A DNA stretch of 64,000 bases from Saksenaea vasiformis B4078 (lineage: Eukaryota > Mucoromycota > Mucoromycetes > Mucorales > Saksenaeaceae). Location of the stretch: positions 62,001 through 126,000 of the forward strand of contig JNDT01002331.1 of NCBI GenBank assembly GCA_000697055.1. The letters run 5' to 3'. Positions 22,388 to 32,361 of the stretch are shown in pieces; positions within the stretch are counted from its first letter, which is position 1, and each line of letters starts with the position of its first letter. A program made the position numbers and the translations under genes. The notes below the pieces were generated by a model. The model did not search any database. It saw only the letters and a list, made by a program, of their open reading frames with translations, and was not told the origin of the DNA.

Positions 22388-22560
22388 TGAAACATTTTTA
22401 CTGCTTTGCGATGGAATACTGGGAATCCATCACTGAAGTACCTCAATGCAAAAAATGATTTGTTTCAATGAGACATGTCCTTATCGTGAGACATTTTTAC
22501 CGCTTTCCGACGGGATATCGGAAAACCATCTCTGAAGCACCTCAATGCAAAAACGAAGTT
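22388..22560. repeat. Imperfect tandem duplication, period about 99 bp
   Basis: The stretch beginning ACATTTTTACTGCTTTGCGA (22392) and ending TACCTCAATGCAAAAA is repeated from 22491 as ACATTTTTACCGCTTTCCGA through CACCTCAATGCAAAAA with roughly 85-90% identity by eye. It lies upstream of family copy B. Its CTCAATGCAAAAA core recalls the CTCATGCAAAG core of the array at 6495. Confidence 0.65.
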
Positions 22561-22862
22561 ACTCACACGCGAACTATTCGTAGGGTTGATGACGCAAAGT
22601 AAACTACTTCTCGCCGCAAAGATGCATCTATTTCCAGCGCTAAACTTATTCAACTTTAACGTAAAAGGACATATAGCTGACGCAAACGTTGATTCCAAAT
22701 CCAGTATTAACAGCAAATAGGTGCGCACATGGTCCTCGCCATCGAACAAAAACATACAAGGTCAATCCATTCAATCAACTATTTATGCAAAACGGAAAAT
22801 ATACATTAAAAAAGTGTAATAGAAACCAAGTTTCAGGTGGCACCCTGTTTAAATTCTCATCT

Positions 22863-23943
22863 TTAGTTCTTTGACTTCTTGGAAGGGGGCTCATCATCCT
22901 CTAGAGAACAAAATCAGTTATCCACATCCAATATCAGCGCAAGACACGAACCATCCTCCTCATCTTCCGAACCAAGATCTTCCTCATCGTAAGTGATGGA
23001 TTCATCTTCGTCGTTCTGATAGTACCTATTTTATCAGTCAGCCATGACCGTACATCGTCGTTATAGTGAATCGCCAATACTTACTCCATAGCTCCAGGGA
23101 AAACATCCTCACTATATTCCAGGGTTAAGACTTGCGCTATTTTATGGTTTTCTCACCTTAAGATGGCACCAAGGCGGATATCGTCATCGCCGAACCACTC
23201 AATAAGGGAGGTGGGGAAATCTTCGTCATCATCAGAAGCGGCCTTGCGCTTCTTGCTGGGTTCCTGCATAGCCATAGTTGATGAGAGGTCACTATTTTCT
23301 CGCTAGTTTACCTTGCCCGCATGATATTCAATAGTGGACTTGCTCTCAACCTTGCCACCGTCCTCTTCAAGGATGAACTCCTATAGAGTAATAAGTTTCC
23401 ATATCTTCCTTCCAGCATTTTGCGCCTTACCTTGGTCAAAGTTTCGTTCTTGAAGATAGGGTTCTTTTCAAACGACTACACCGTGACACATGATATATTA
23501 GATCCCAAATAAGAACTAAGTTATTCCCCTTACAGCAGTGATTTTGCGGTAGTCCGGGTTGTTTTCGTCGTATTCAACATGGAAATCAGTCATTTTCTCC
23601 ATAGCCTACAGCATCCAACGTGATTGTTTAAAAAAAAATCCCTTATTTAAACGCATGCATTTGCTATCATTACCTCAAGATCGGACTCTGCGAAACCGGA
23701 AGAGAAAAAGGGATGGTTACCAAACTATAGATGATATCATGTAAACGTATTTCCCATGATAATGCACAAAAAATAACGTACAACGTCAGTCCAGAAGTTA
23801 GGAATCTTCTTAACGATCTCGCGACGCTTTTCATAGACAGGCTTCATAAGCTTGCGGCTGTAAGCTTGGATCTGATCATTGATCTTGTCGGTCTGTTCCT
23901 CAAGAGCGCTGATTTCGTTACGGAGAGCTTCCTCAGTTGCCAT
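22863..23943 (-). CDS. SET: SET/NAP-family histone chaperone
   Basis: An eight-exon minus-strand gene. SET/TAF-I proteins are nuclear chaperones that bind H3-H4 and act in nucleosome assembly and transcription. The N-terminus is a dimerisation helix (MATEEALRNEISALEEQTDK, then QIQAYSRKLMKPVYEKRREI) followed by PNFWTDVFGNHPFF, a NAP-domain landmark. The earmuff core has FHVEYDENNPDYRKI, SFEKNPIFKNETLTK and KSTIEYHAGK, then KRKAASDDDEDFPTSLIEWF. The C-terminus is highly acidic (DEDESITYDEEDLGSEDEED) and ends in KKSKN. Exons are separated by introns of about 45-65 nt with standard ends. The start at 23943 is the ATG that opens the dimerisation helix; an in-frame upstream extension is hydrophobic and looks untranslated. 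It could equally be named Vps75-like, but the FW..V...HP motif and the length favour SET. Confidence 0.85.
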
Positions 23944-23959
23944 TGTTACGAAGAAAAAA

Positions 23960-26185
23960 AAGTCGTGAAAAACAAAAATAAGAAAAAACGCGAACTTTAA
24001 AAAGCGCGAAACCCGCGTGACGGTCAAGGCTGACGTTGCATGAAAAGCGGCATAGCGCCGATTTACGTGTCACGTTCATCTAACTGCTAATCATATCGAG
24101 GGGATACAGGTCTTCCAGCTTTGCGCTATTAACTAATGTAACAAAAGAACAAATATATAAATTGCTTCAAAGTGCAAAGGTTGTGCCAGCCAGAGTCAAA
24201 GGCGCTATTACATCATATCCGAATACAAGCCTGTACTCCCGCTGATAACTGCTGTAATACAACCCATTAACCAATCACGCACAAGTTTCTTATAAGGGTA
24301 TCCCCTGTTCTGACTTGCCAGTCCATTACATTTTCTGACCGGATTTTTCCAGAACTCCTTTTTTTTTTTAATTACTCGCTAATAGTTTAATGAGATCAGA
24401 ATAAAAGATACATCATTTTGAAGAAATGAAAGCAGCTCTCTCCGACAATAACCCAGCACTTAGCCTTGCTTCTTTCATTCTATATCCGCAATCGTGTCAA
24501 AGACAAGGTACTCTACCGGCTTGACACAAAAGGTATCTCGCAATAATAGACATAATGGGTACTTGTACACATCGACTTCCCTTTGACTCAATACTTATTA
24601 ATTACATCTCCGATGATCACCTTGATCGACCACGTATACGGGATCATATTCTCTTTTAAATTTGCATGATTCTATCCTGAATCGCCATTTATTTATTGTG
24701 AAGGAGTCTACATTTTACGCAAATGAACTTTTGTATCCAGTGGAAGCTTACATTCATGAACGCAGACTTTGCTTAACGTGCTCCATAAACAGTACAATGG
24801 AATTCTCACGCCAAGAAACCCTATGTTACTGACTTCTATTCACAGCAAATTTGTTTGACTAAGCTACGAAGGTTAGCTAGAAGAAAAAACAGAAAGAAAA
24901 AAGAAGAGGATTGATTATTGATACCAAATACTATTTATTGAGCATATTTACGCTAACCTATATAAATTTTGTGTTCATGGAGAATACAGATTTCACTCGA
25001 TGCAAAAGTATGTACTTCTCCGCGCAAAATCACATTGTTCTTCAGCACTCCAAGTGTCGTTCACGCATTAGAGAAATCCTGCAGACGAGAATGTACACAA
25101 CAGACATCCGGCAACATTTCCTTCAGTGATCTACGCTGTTCTTTTCTTTTCTTGTGGGGAAAGTGGCGAAATTTAATACTTGTCAGTATGGACGCGGTAC
25201 GCTCAGACGTTAAACGAGCTATGTTGAAATGAAAGAAATGCTTTAGCGTGCAGGGTTTACGTTCTGTTAGGAATCATGTTAGAATCGGGTGCTTTATCTA
25301 GCGCAAGTCATAGTTTACTGTAAGAGGGCCTGTTTAGAGGGGAAGATATACCTTTGTTTTGACTCTGTTCACTGTATATCCCCAGAAAACGTCGTGATTG
25401 AAAATGCATACTGTGTCATTCGTACATATTTTGCCACCCCTCTACCTACATAATTTCTTCCTCGAATCGCCATTTCTGCATGCTACATATCGTTAGTGGC
25501 TTAAGTAAGTGAATTTTATGACACTCAGCATCAATCCTTTCCCACAAGATGTCTCTTGATTCTGTATTGCTTCAAATTCTCTTTGGAACGCACCATCCAT
25601 CGCTTTCCATTGTCATTAGAACATTTCCTCGGAGTGTCCCCAGATCACGATGCGGGATAGGCCCCTGCATCCTTACAGGATTACCGCTTGAGCAAACAGT
25701 ATACCATCCACGTACTAAACGTGAACAACTTTTTATACCACGCAAATGTAACTCATTCCCACATGGATTCTATGTTCATGTAAGTAGAAATTGAAGGACC
25801 TAGCTTGTGTATTATTGGCTCATATGAAGCGCTGTCTTAACAGAAACTTGGCTTTAAGGACCCAAAATCTGTTCGGCTCAGTCTGTCGGAGTCATCTGCA
25901 TAAGTTTGTCAAAACAAAATCTATTTTAGGCAAAGGCTTATAACGTTTCTTTCCGGATGAGCATGCACCATAGGCGGCCGTACGTTTTAATTCAGGTGGG
26001 CCGGACAGGACCATAGGACCGGAAGCTCATATGTCCTCAATAGTAAACCACTTTCGATCCTTGTCTCCTATAATGGCAGGGAGAGATGTGGTAGGATTGT
26101 AGCTTATCTTAACAGAACAGATTTTGTATTACTGTTGATTAGTTGTATTTTTATGCTAATCTATGTAAAGTTGCTTCTGTGGAGA
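23960..26185. other. Gene-poor intergenic region
   Basis: Only short ORFs without domains (for example 24911-25129 and 25549-25794, both plus strand). Homopolymer A/T runs are frequent. No RNA gene was recognised. Confidence 0.35.
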
Positions 26186-26189
26186 ACCA

Positions 26190-26510
26190 AGCTTATGCTA
26201 AGAAAGAATTAGCTATGCGGTCATTAGCACATAACTGGCAGCACACCCCGATGTCGACTGACATGCACTGCAGAGAATTCGAGGTGGTACGGCGTCTGGA
26301 GAAAATAGAGTGTACGGCCACGTACTTACTCATCCGTGGTTGCAACACAACATCAGATCCAAGACGATTTGGACGAACGTCATGCAACCTAAATGACAGA
26401 CAAAGCGGACGTGAGTGATCCTGATTGTGTGTTCCATCAAAGTACATACTGAAGAAGTTCAAGAGAAATACAGCCAAAGAAAAAAAAATGACCTTATGCG
26501 GCCCTTTATA
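26190..26510 (-). repeat. Dispersed family copy C (diverged)
   Basis: On the minus strand, TTTTTTTTTCTTTGGCTGTA, then CATTTAGGTTGCATGACGTTC and CGTCTTGGATCTG match copy B's CTTTGGCTCTG, TGTTTAGGCTGCATGATCTC and TGTCTTGG in order and spacing. A GTAAGTACG donor and an AGACGCCGTACCACCTCGAA block follow, matching the third block of copies B and D. It is the most diverged of the longer copies. Confidence 0.45.
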
Positions 26511-26519
26511 TACAAAGTC

Positions 26520-27238
26520 TATGTAGCTGTCTGAAGCAAACGTTGTCATTGGACGCTGGAAGGATGGACATCAGCATACTACACATCGAGTAAATGTATA
26601 AAAATCTGCTTGCTCACGCAAGACTCAAGAGTACAGTATGCAAGAGAGAGCCGTTATGGATACTCAGGATCAGTCTGCTAGGGATGCTCATGTAACATCA
26701 TTTAGAGAGTTATTGGATAAACGCCTCAGAATAATCTAATGAAGTCTGATAGTGTACAAATGTTAATCGTCCATTGAGTGTTCACGTGTGGACCGTTTAC
26801 GTTTGGATAGACGAGGGCTAGTAGATCCATGCATACTCAGTCCACAGATACTCGTCTTGTAAATACTTGGTTTACACACGCACTCAGGACTTTGATCCTA
26901 TTTGGTATACATGAAGGTGATAAGGAATTTGTGCAGTAACCGCCTAGATGACTTTACGTGAGTGTTCCTAAGCGCTAAGTCTTGAGTGTCGATATCATTT
27001 CCTTGTGCAAAGTTTAGTTGTGATCAATACCAAGCAGTTTGCAAGAAGCACAAGGTTATATGAGAAGCCGGGCGGTCCTGACATTCAGAGTTGAATGGTA
27101 CCTGGCTCTTTCTTTTTTTCTTTGCTTTCTTTTGGAGGATCGTGGCATAACGTCATTCAAAGTCCGTGGTTCTCAGGTTATCTCCGACAAAAAAGGCCAA
27201 GCTAACAAACTTCTTCATACTGGTGCGCATTCAAGACA
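26520..27238. other. Intergenic, 5' flank of VPS55
   Basis: No supported gene. The 70-codon ORF at 27039-27251 reads out of frame into the VPS55 start and looks like chance. Confidence 0.3.
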
Positions 27239-28077
27239 ATGGCGGGATTGAGAAGTGAGTCTAGAGACCACGAACTTTATAACTAGCCTACACGTACTAA
27301 TCCTTCTGCTTTTTTTTTCATAGCGTAGGTACTCGTTTGTACATTATATTCCGGGATTCAGTTCACTGAAAAGTATTATCGCTGTTTATTTTCCATTAGT
27401 ATCATTGCGTTGGCGTTTGTATTGGCCATCGGATTTCTGTTGGTGATTCTATCGTGCGCTCTCTACTAGTAAGTTTTGACAACATCATCACAGTTATTGT
27501 GGTGACTAATGTCATGATAGTAATTGGTGGCCATTGCTTGTCGGTATGTCACCTAGCGCCGTCTGTTCGCTTGAATAACTTGTTCTACAGTCGCTACCTT
27601 TGTACTTGCGCCTTTACCTAACGCTATGTGTGCACGATTTGCTGGAGAAAATGATGTTATGAGTGATTTTAATGAAAGGTAGGTGCCTGATCCATGATGT
27701 TACTTTGCGAAGCACTCACCAACGGCTTATTAGCGGGCCCGGTATGATAGATGCGGGCCATTTTATTACAGCGATGTTTATTGTTACCGGTTTTTGTAAG
27801 TTATCCTAGATGCATACGTCGCTGAACATCATATAGGTCTACCATACGTTCTTGCTCACGCTGGAGTGGTAAATTTTTTGTCTATGGCGCAGGCGTAGAC
27901 AGTGCATACTTAACGCTTCTTTAGATTACGATCCCTGCCATGATTATGAGTATCTCTGGCGGTATCCTAGTCTATGGCACTAGTATGTGTTGGCCACATC
28001 ACCTTTTTGATTGTATTAACGGTATCTACATAGTCATTGCGTATACGTACTTCTTTGCCCACCAGGAAGACAACTGA
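27239..28077 (+). CDS. VPS55: Vps55/LEPROT-family endosomal membrane protein
   Basis: A small multi-exon gene for a four-span membrane protein that acts with Vps68 in traffic from late endosomes to the vacuole. The body matches the family from end to end: ALAFVLAIGFLLVILSCAL, YYNWWPLLV, LAPLPNAMCARFAGEN, MIDAGHFITAMFIVTGFCLP, YVLAHAGV, MIMSISGGILVYGT, then YTYFFAHQEDN and stop. Clean exon joins: 27400 to about 27470, then exons starting near 27522, 27592, 27734, 27838 and 27925, and a last exon from 28033. The first exon (ATG at 27239, MAGLR) does not join exon 27400 in frame with canonical splice sites, so the exact N-terminus is uncertain by a few residues. Confidence 0.82.
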
Positions 28078-28681
28078 TATCAGCTTCAAAATCCTTTTTT
28101 CTCCCTTGATAGGAGCAAAACAAAAAAGATAAGAATTGTAAATACGATCACCTTGCCGTTTCGGACAGTTTTGCTGTTCGACTTTATCACCGCATGTGCT
28201 GCCTTATTTGATCATTTCTACTATTTTTAATTGAATGGGACATGCGTTGATTTCTCTTGAGATAAAACTCGTATTTACTATTCTACACCACGTGTTTTCC
28301 CTGCGCTCTGCATCACGCTACGACTGGTGGACAGTACAGCAGGGCGTGTTTGCCTACGTATCGTTCTACTGTTTGCTGAGGATATTGTTGTGGTCATAGC
28401 GTCTTTATCTATGACTGCCTACAGTAATCGCACTTGAAAACAACAATCATTGTCTTTTATTGCGGCTACGGCATCAGATATGTTTGTTTAACTCAGGAAT
28501 TTCTTTTAAGTACATCAGCTCTACGGGCAACCGATGATGCCTTCTAAATAATAGGTCTTAAAGTTGTTTTATATATAGTCAGTAGTAGTATAACAGAATA
28601 GATATACGATAAACAAGCAGTTGATAGCACTTCAAACAAATGGATCTACTTTTTTAAAAAGAATAATTACAGGTGTACGGT

Positions 28682-29711
28682 TTACTGCTCAGTCGTTTCA
28701 ATCTTTTCAGATGGTGCATCGACAGGGGCGACTTGTTGGTTTGGTGGGGACGGCTCAACAGCTTCTGGAGCTGTTTCCGGGTCCGTAGGAGGAGCTGGCT
28801 TCCCGCTCCAGCGATGACCGCAGATCAGAGCCAAGTACAACGCAATCACACCACAGATCCGCGCGAGTACAAATGTGGCAATTGTATGCGCCGTGCCGTT
28901 GGCAGAGAATTGAAGCCAACTGCCCACATCCAATGAACGGCCAACATTGACGAGAATGAGCAGACATACGTAAGGAAACAAAGTCAGTCGGCAGTGGGAA
29001 ATGTGCTCCCAAGATTTGTACGTCTGGAGTCCGAAAGGCAAAAGGTAGACCCACAATCCATGGTTTGTGAGCTTCGAAGTGACCCACAGCCCGGCGGCTC
29101 TCCAGAAGCTGAGGTATGTTGTGACAGAATTTTCAAAGTCGCAGACGAATCCAATTTCGGCAGCAATCAAGACAACCGTCCACACATAAGCAAAGTAGAC
29201 AGGAAGCAGGTCTTTTTCAAACCACTTTGCGGTTGCCGTTAGAAGGTGATACGAAAAGAAAACGACCAGCCAGACGGTGGGAGCAAATATATCAGCGAAA
29301 AACAGGATCACTAGGGCTCTACTGATCATCTGGTGGAATTGTTCGTAGCTGAACGTAAAACTCGCAAGTACCGCACCACTAATGACATAGCATAATCCTG
29401 CAAAGCCTACAAGAACATATGGATGGAACCACCGAGTTCGTAATCGAATTGCTTGGATGATAGCACCTAGTACTGCAACGCCGCCTAGAACGGCATAGGC
29501 AATGCCAAAGTTGGTTATAGCAGATACAATCGCGTGTTCAATCGCTCGTCCAGCTGTACTAAAGAACATATGAAATCAGCGAAGAATACAGACGCCAACA
29601 AGCCAGAAGCCCTATTTAAATATATCGTCCACACCTGTACTTAGTGGCAAAGCCGTGTAACAATGCGGAGGTTCCTGCCATGTACCACGATGTAATAACA
29701 ATGAATCCCAT
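28682..29711 (-). CDS. Multi-pass (about seven-span) membrane protein, unknown function
   Basis: Two exons. The first (29636-29711) gives MGFIVITSWYMAGTSALLHG, then FATN across an intron of about 80 nt into TAGRAIEHAIVSAITNFG. The main exon has about seven hydrophobic helices (for example AYAVLGGVAVLGAIIQAI, YVLVGFAGLCYVISGAVLA, ALVILFFADIFAPTVWLVVF, YVWTVVLIAAEIGFV, GLWVYLLPFGLQ, LFPYVCLLILVNVG, FVLARICGVIALYLALICG). It ends in a Pro/Glu-rich cytosolic tail. The size and seven-helix layout resemble the uncharacterised fungal integral membrane families of the DUF7702 type, but no signature residue was recognised. Transporter or receptor roles cannot be told apart from sequence alone. Confidence 0.65.
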
Positions 29712-29719
29712 TTCTATCG

Positions 29720-30860
29720 GCGTTCCTTTTGATGAACCCAAGCAGAGCCATCGAATTGCTCACATCTCTGTACGTTCTTAATCCACATACGCTCCATAAA
29801 ATGATGTTCTACATTTGATGGATGCACTATCAATCAAAAGTTACACTGTCCTACGCGGGAACCGCTCATAGTGCATGGGTATACTTGAAGCTAAAGTTCT
29901 TGTGGCCAAATTCCTCTCGGCAACCTACCACGATCGCTGAGTCTACAATCCGCTCAGCACTAAAATGAAAAATACGTGTTTGCGGAGAGGATGGACCAAA
30001 AAGTTGCTCATATCCGGCGGATTTATTATAGTAGAAAAAAGAAAAAGAGCGATATCTACAACACACGGATCGTAGCCTTGTGACTTAAAAAACTGGTTCA
30101 ACGAGTCGCATATCTGTACTGTGGCGGATAACGGACATTCGGATGACTTCCCACAACTATAACCTACCCCTTTCAGAGCCATACCCCTGATTATGCATAC
30201 ACTAAGATAGGATCGTTGCCAACAAACAGATGCATCCTCGTTTATTGCAGCAGTTCTGTGGAACAATGACCCAACGCCATGAAACTTTTTATGTGCAAAA
30301 AGAAACTTATTTTCCATTCGTGTGAGTCTTTTTTTTCTTTCCAGGAAGTATCAGGGGATGTACCACGGTTGTGCAACGATTTCTAGTGTAAATAACTTGG
30401 CTTAATCCTGTTTGTTGCCATTTGATACCATCCTTCAGGTCAAAGGTCACCATTTTCATCTAACCTTGTTTCTAAGCTAATACCCGACCCTTTCTTAAAC
30501 ACAATAGCATGAGATTTCCAGGTGTCAGTAACAAACTAAAAAGGAAGATATGGACATAGCTGGGATGAATTATTCCTCTTTGCATGACAATGATTGCCTC
30601 TATGAAACTGGCACCCGTTTAACACAAAAACTGGTAGCTCATTAACAACCAGAAGGCTGCACACCCGTTTAGTTTATAAGCAAATGTCATGGAATTCATT
30701 CGAATCGGATGGAGGATTTAGGTATTTCCATTCTAAGGATTTCCGGTTGTATTTGGATCTTGCTATTTCATTGGTCGCTGATGCTTACAAGAAAAATAAA
30801 CATTCAAATTTGCTTCGATAGCATACAGATTTCTTCGAACGAAAAACCGTCGCGATCGAG
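29720..30860. other. Intergenic, no supported gene
   Basis: A 124-codon minus-strand ORF at 29943-30317 has no domain, unusual composition and no splice context. It is probably chance. Confidence 0.3.
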
Positions 30861-30863
30861 TTT

Positions 30864-30959
30864 ACAGGATTTTTCCTATGACTTTGCGTCTATTTGAAAA
30901 TATTCGACACTACCTTGAAGTCTGCGTTTTGAAGTACGTATTTTTACGGTCATCCAATG
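30864..30959 (+). repeat. Upstream block shared with 6313-6409
   Basis: ACAGGATTTTTCCTATGACT through GTCTGCGTTTTGAAGTACGT and TTTTTACGGTCATCCAATG parallels the block at 6313-6409, with small indels. It lies about 230 bp 5' of family copy D in the same orientation as the pair at 6.3-6.9 kb. Confidence 0.6.
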
Positions 30960-31169
30960 AACAGTTCACGCTCGGATAACTGGAGTTTGCGTTAAAGCAG
31001 TTCATGTTTACAGTGATGGATTTCTTAGCTATTGGAAAGCACAACAATGCCTTGATTTGAAATAATTCATTTGCATCAGTGCCAAAGTTTCTCTATGCCT
31101 TACCACAAGGCATGGAAACGTTTCATGATGAGCTCATACTAGAATCATCCGTATTTAAAGAGACGCATG

Positions 31170-31440
31170 AAACTTTTATTTATTCTTAGGCTCCGTTTGT
31201 TCTTAACATCCCCGGTAAGGATGTCAATCCATTCCACCTGCAAGATTGTTCATGTTTTCTGCCTCTTGTTTAGGATGCATTACCTCTGTCCCGAACTGTC
31301 TTGGCCGTGTGTGTAACTGAAGTTCACCATTTAAGCAAGTAAACACTATCATATTCAGCATCACTGAATTTTTTTCGTGATAGATCGCCAGACGCTGGAT
31401 CGCTTCAATTCCTCTGCCGACCGTTAGACAATCGGCCACT
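31170..31440 (+). repeat. Dispersed family copy D (gene-like, with intron, broken)
   Basis: GGCTCCGTTTGTTCTTAACA, TCCCCGGTAAGGATGTCAAT, an intron ending CTCTTGTTTAG, then GATGCATTACCTCTGTCCCG and CTGTCTTGG align with copy B through exon, donor, intron 3' end and second exon. The third block, GATCGCCAGACGCTGGATCG, also aligns. In the frame corresponding to copy B (GCITSVPNCLGRVCN) a TGA follows almost at once, so this copy looks non-functional. Confidence 0.55.
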
Positions 31441-32361
31441 CATGGATGCCGACAACCTCCCTCCATCCACACCCACCGCTTCGGTGCGGGGTCGGGTTCC
31501 CGTGTTACCATGGGATTACCCCCTTGGGGGGGTAAGTAGAAGACATCAAAGCGTCTTTCATTTACTAACCATGAGTTATTTTTTATGCTGCTCGAACAAA
31601 TGTTGCGTCCACTGGAGAGACCTAGTTCACGTAAGTTGATTAATCTTTTGACATAAAATTGATGTACTAATGACCGCATGTTCAATTCTTCTTTAGCGCA
31701 AACTAGGCTCTTCAAGGCGCAAGATTTTATTTAGAGTAGCGTAAAAAATGATTCAATAAGCAGTATCAACGTGTAACGACTTTTCTGTAATGCAAAGTTT
31801 CTCAAGTCAACCTTGTTTTTCTTTGAGAGAGAGTCTCTTGAGCAAACTGGTACAAAACGTTCCCATTAGATTGGTGTTGTCACAGTGTTACATCAACCTC
31901 AGTGTCATGCATGTTGTGTTCATCTAAAGACACGATAACCACCATGGAAGGAGGCAACAACAATCAACGAAGGTAGGTGTTCAAATGTGACCGATCTCCC
32001 TTTTCTTTTGGTTATTCAACCTGTGATATCTACACACAAAAAGTACGTGGTGTGATGTTTTTTTAATAACAAAAATCAAGGTTACAGTTCCACGCTACTG
32101 GGTATACTTGGTCCAAACTGATTTTGAAAAGAAACCAAAGATCTGTTCAACCCACGTTCAGTAGGACAATAAGCGACATGGTTATGAGGTTCGCTCCTCG
32201 CACATAGGATCATCTTTCCTTCATCGACCTGAAGATAAACTTGGTTTCGATAATTTATTTCTAATGATTTGAGCCTGCAAATACGTCTTTTTTCTTTAAA
32301 AAATATGCATGGGTGTGTATGTGTGCGTAATATATATGTGGTGCTCATGTATGCCAGCGAG
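31441..32361. other. Intergenic, no supported gene
   Basis: The ORF at 31440-31715 (minus) lies against family copy D and has no domain. Nothing else is supported before the acyltransferase stop at 32362. Confidence 0.3.

Noticed and set aside
30860..31440. LTR retrotransposon ends as the explanation for the shared blocks
   Set aside because: No primer-binding site, polypurine tract or TG...CA ends, and the shared parts contain a conserved spliceosomal intron.
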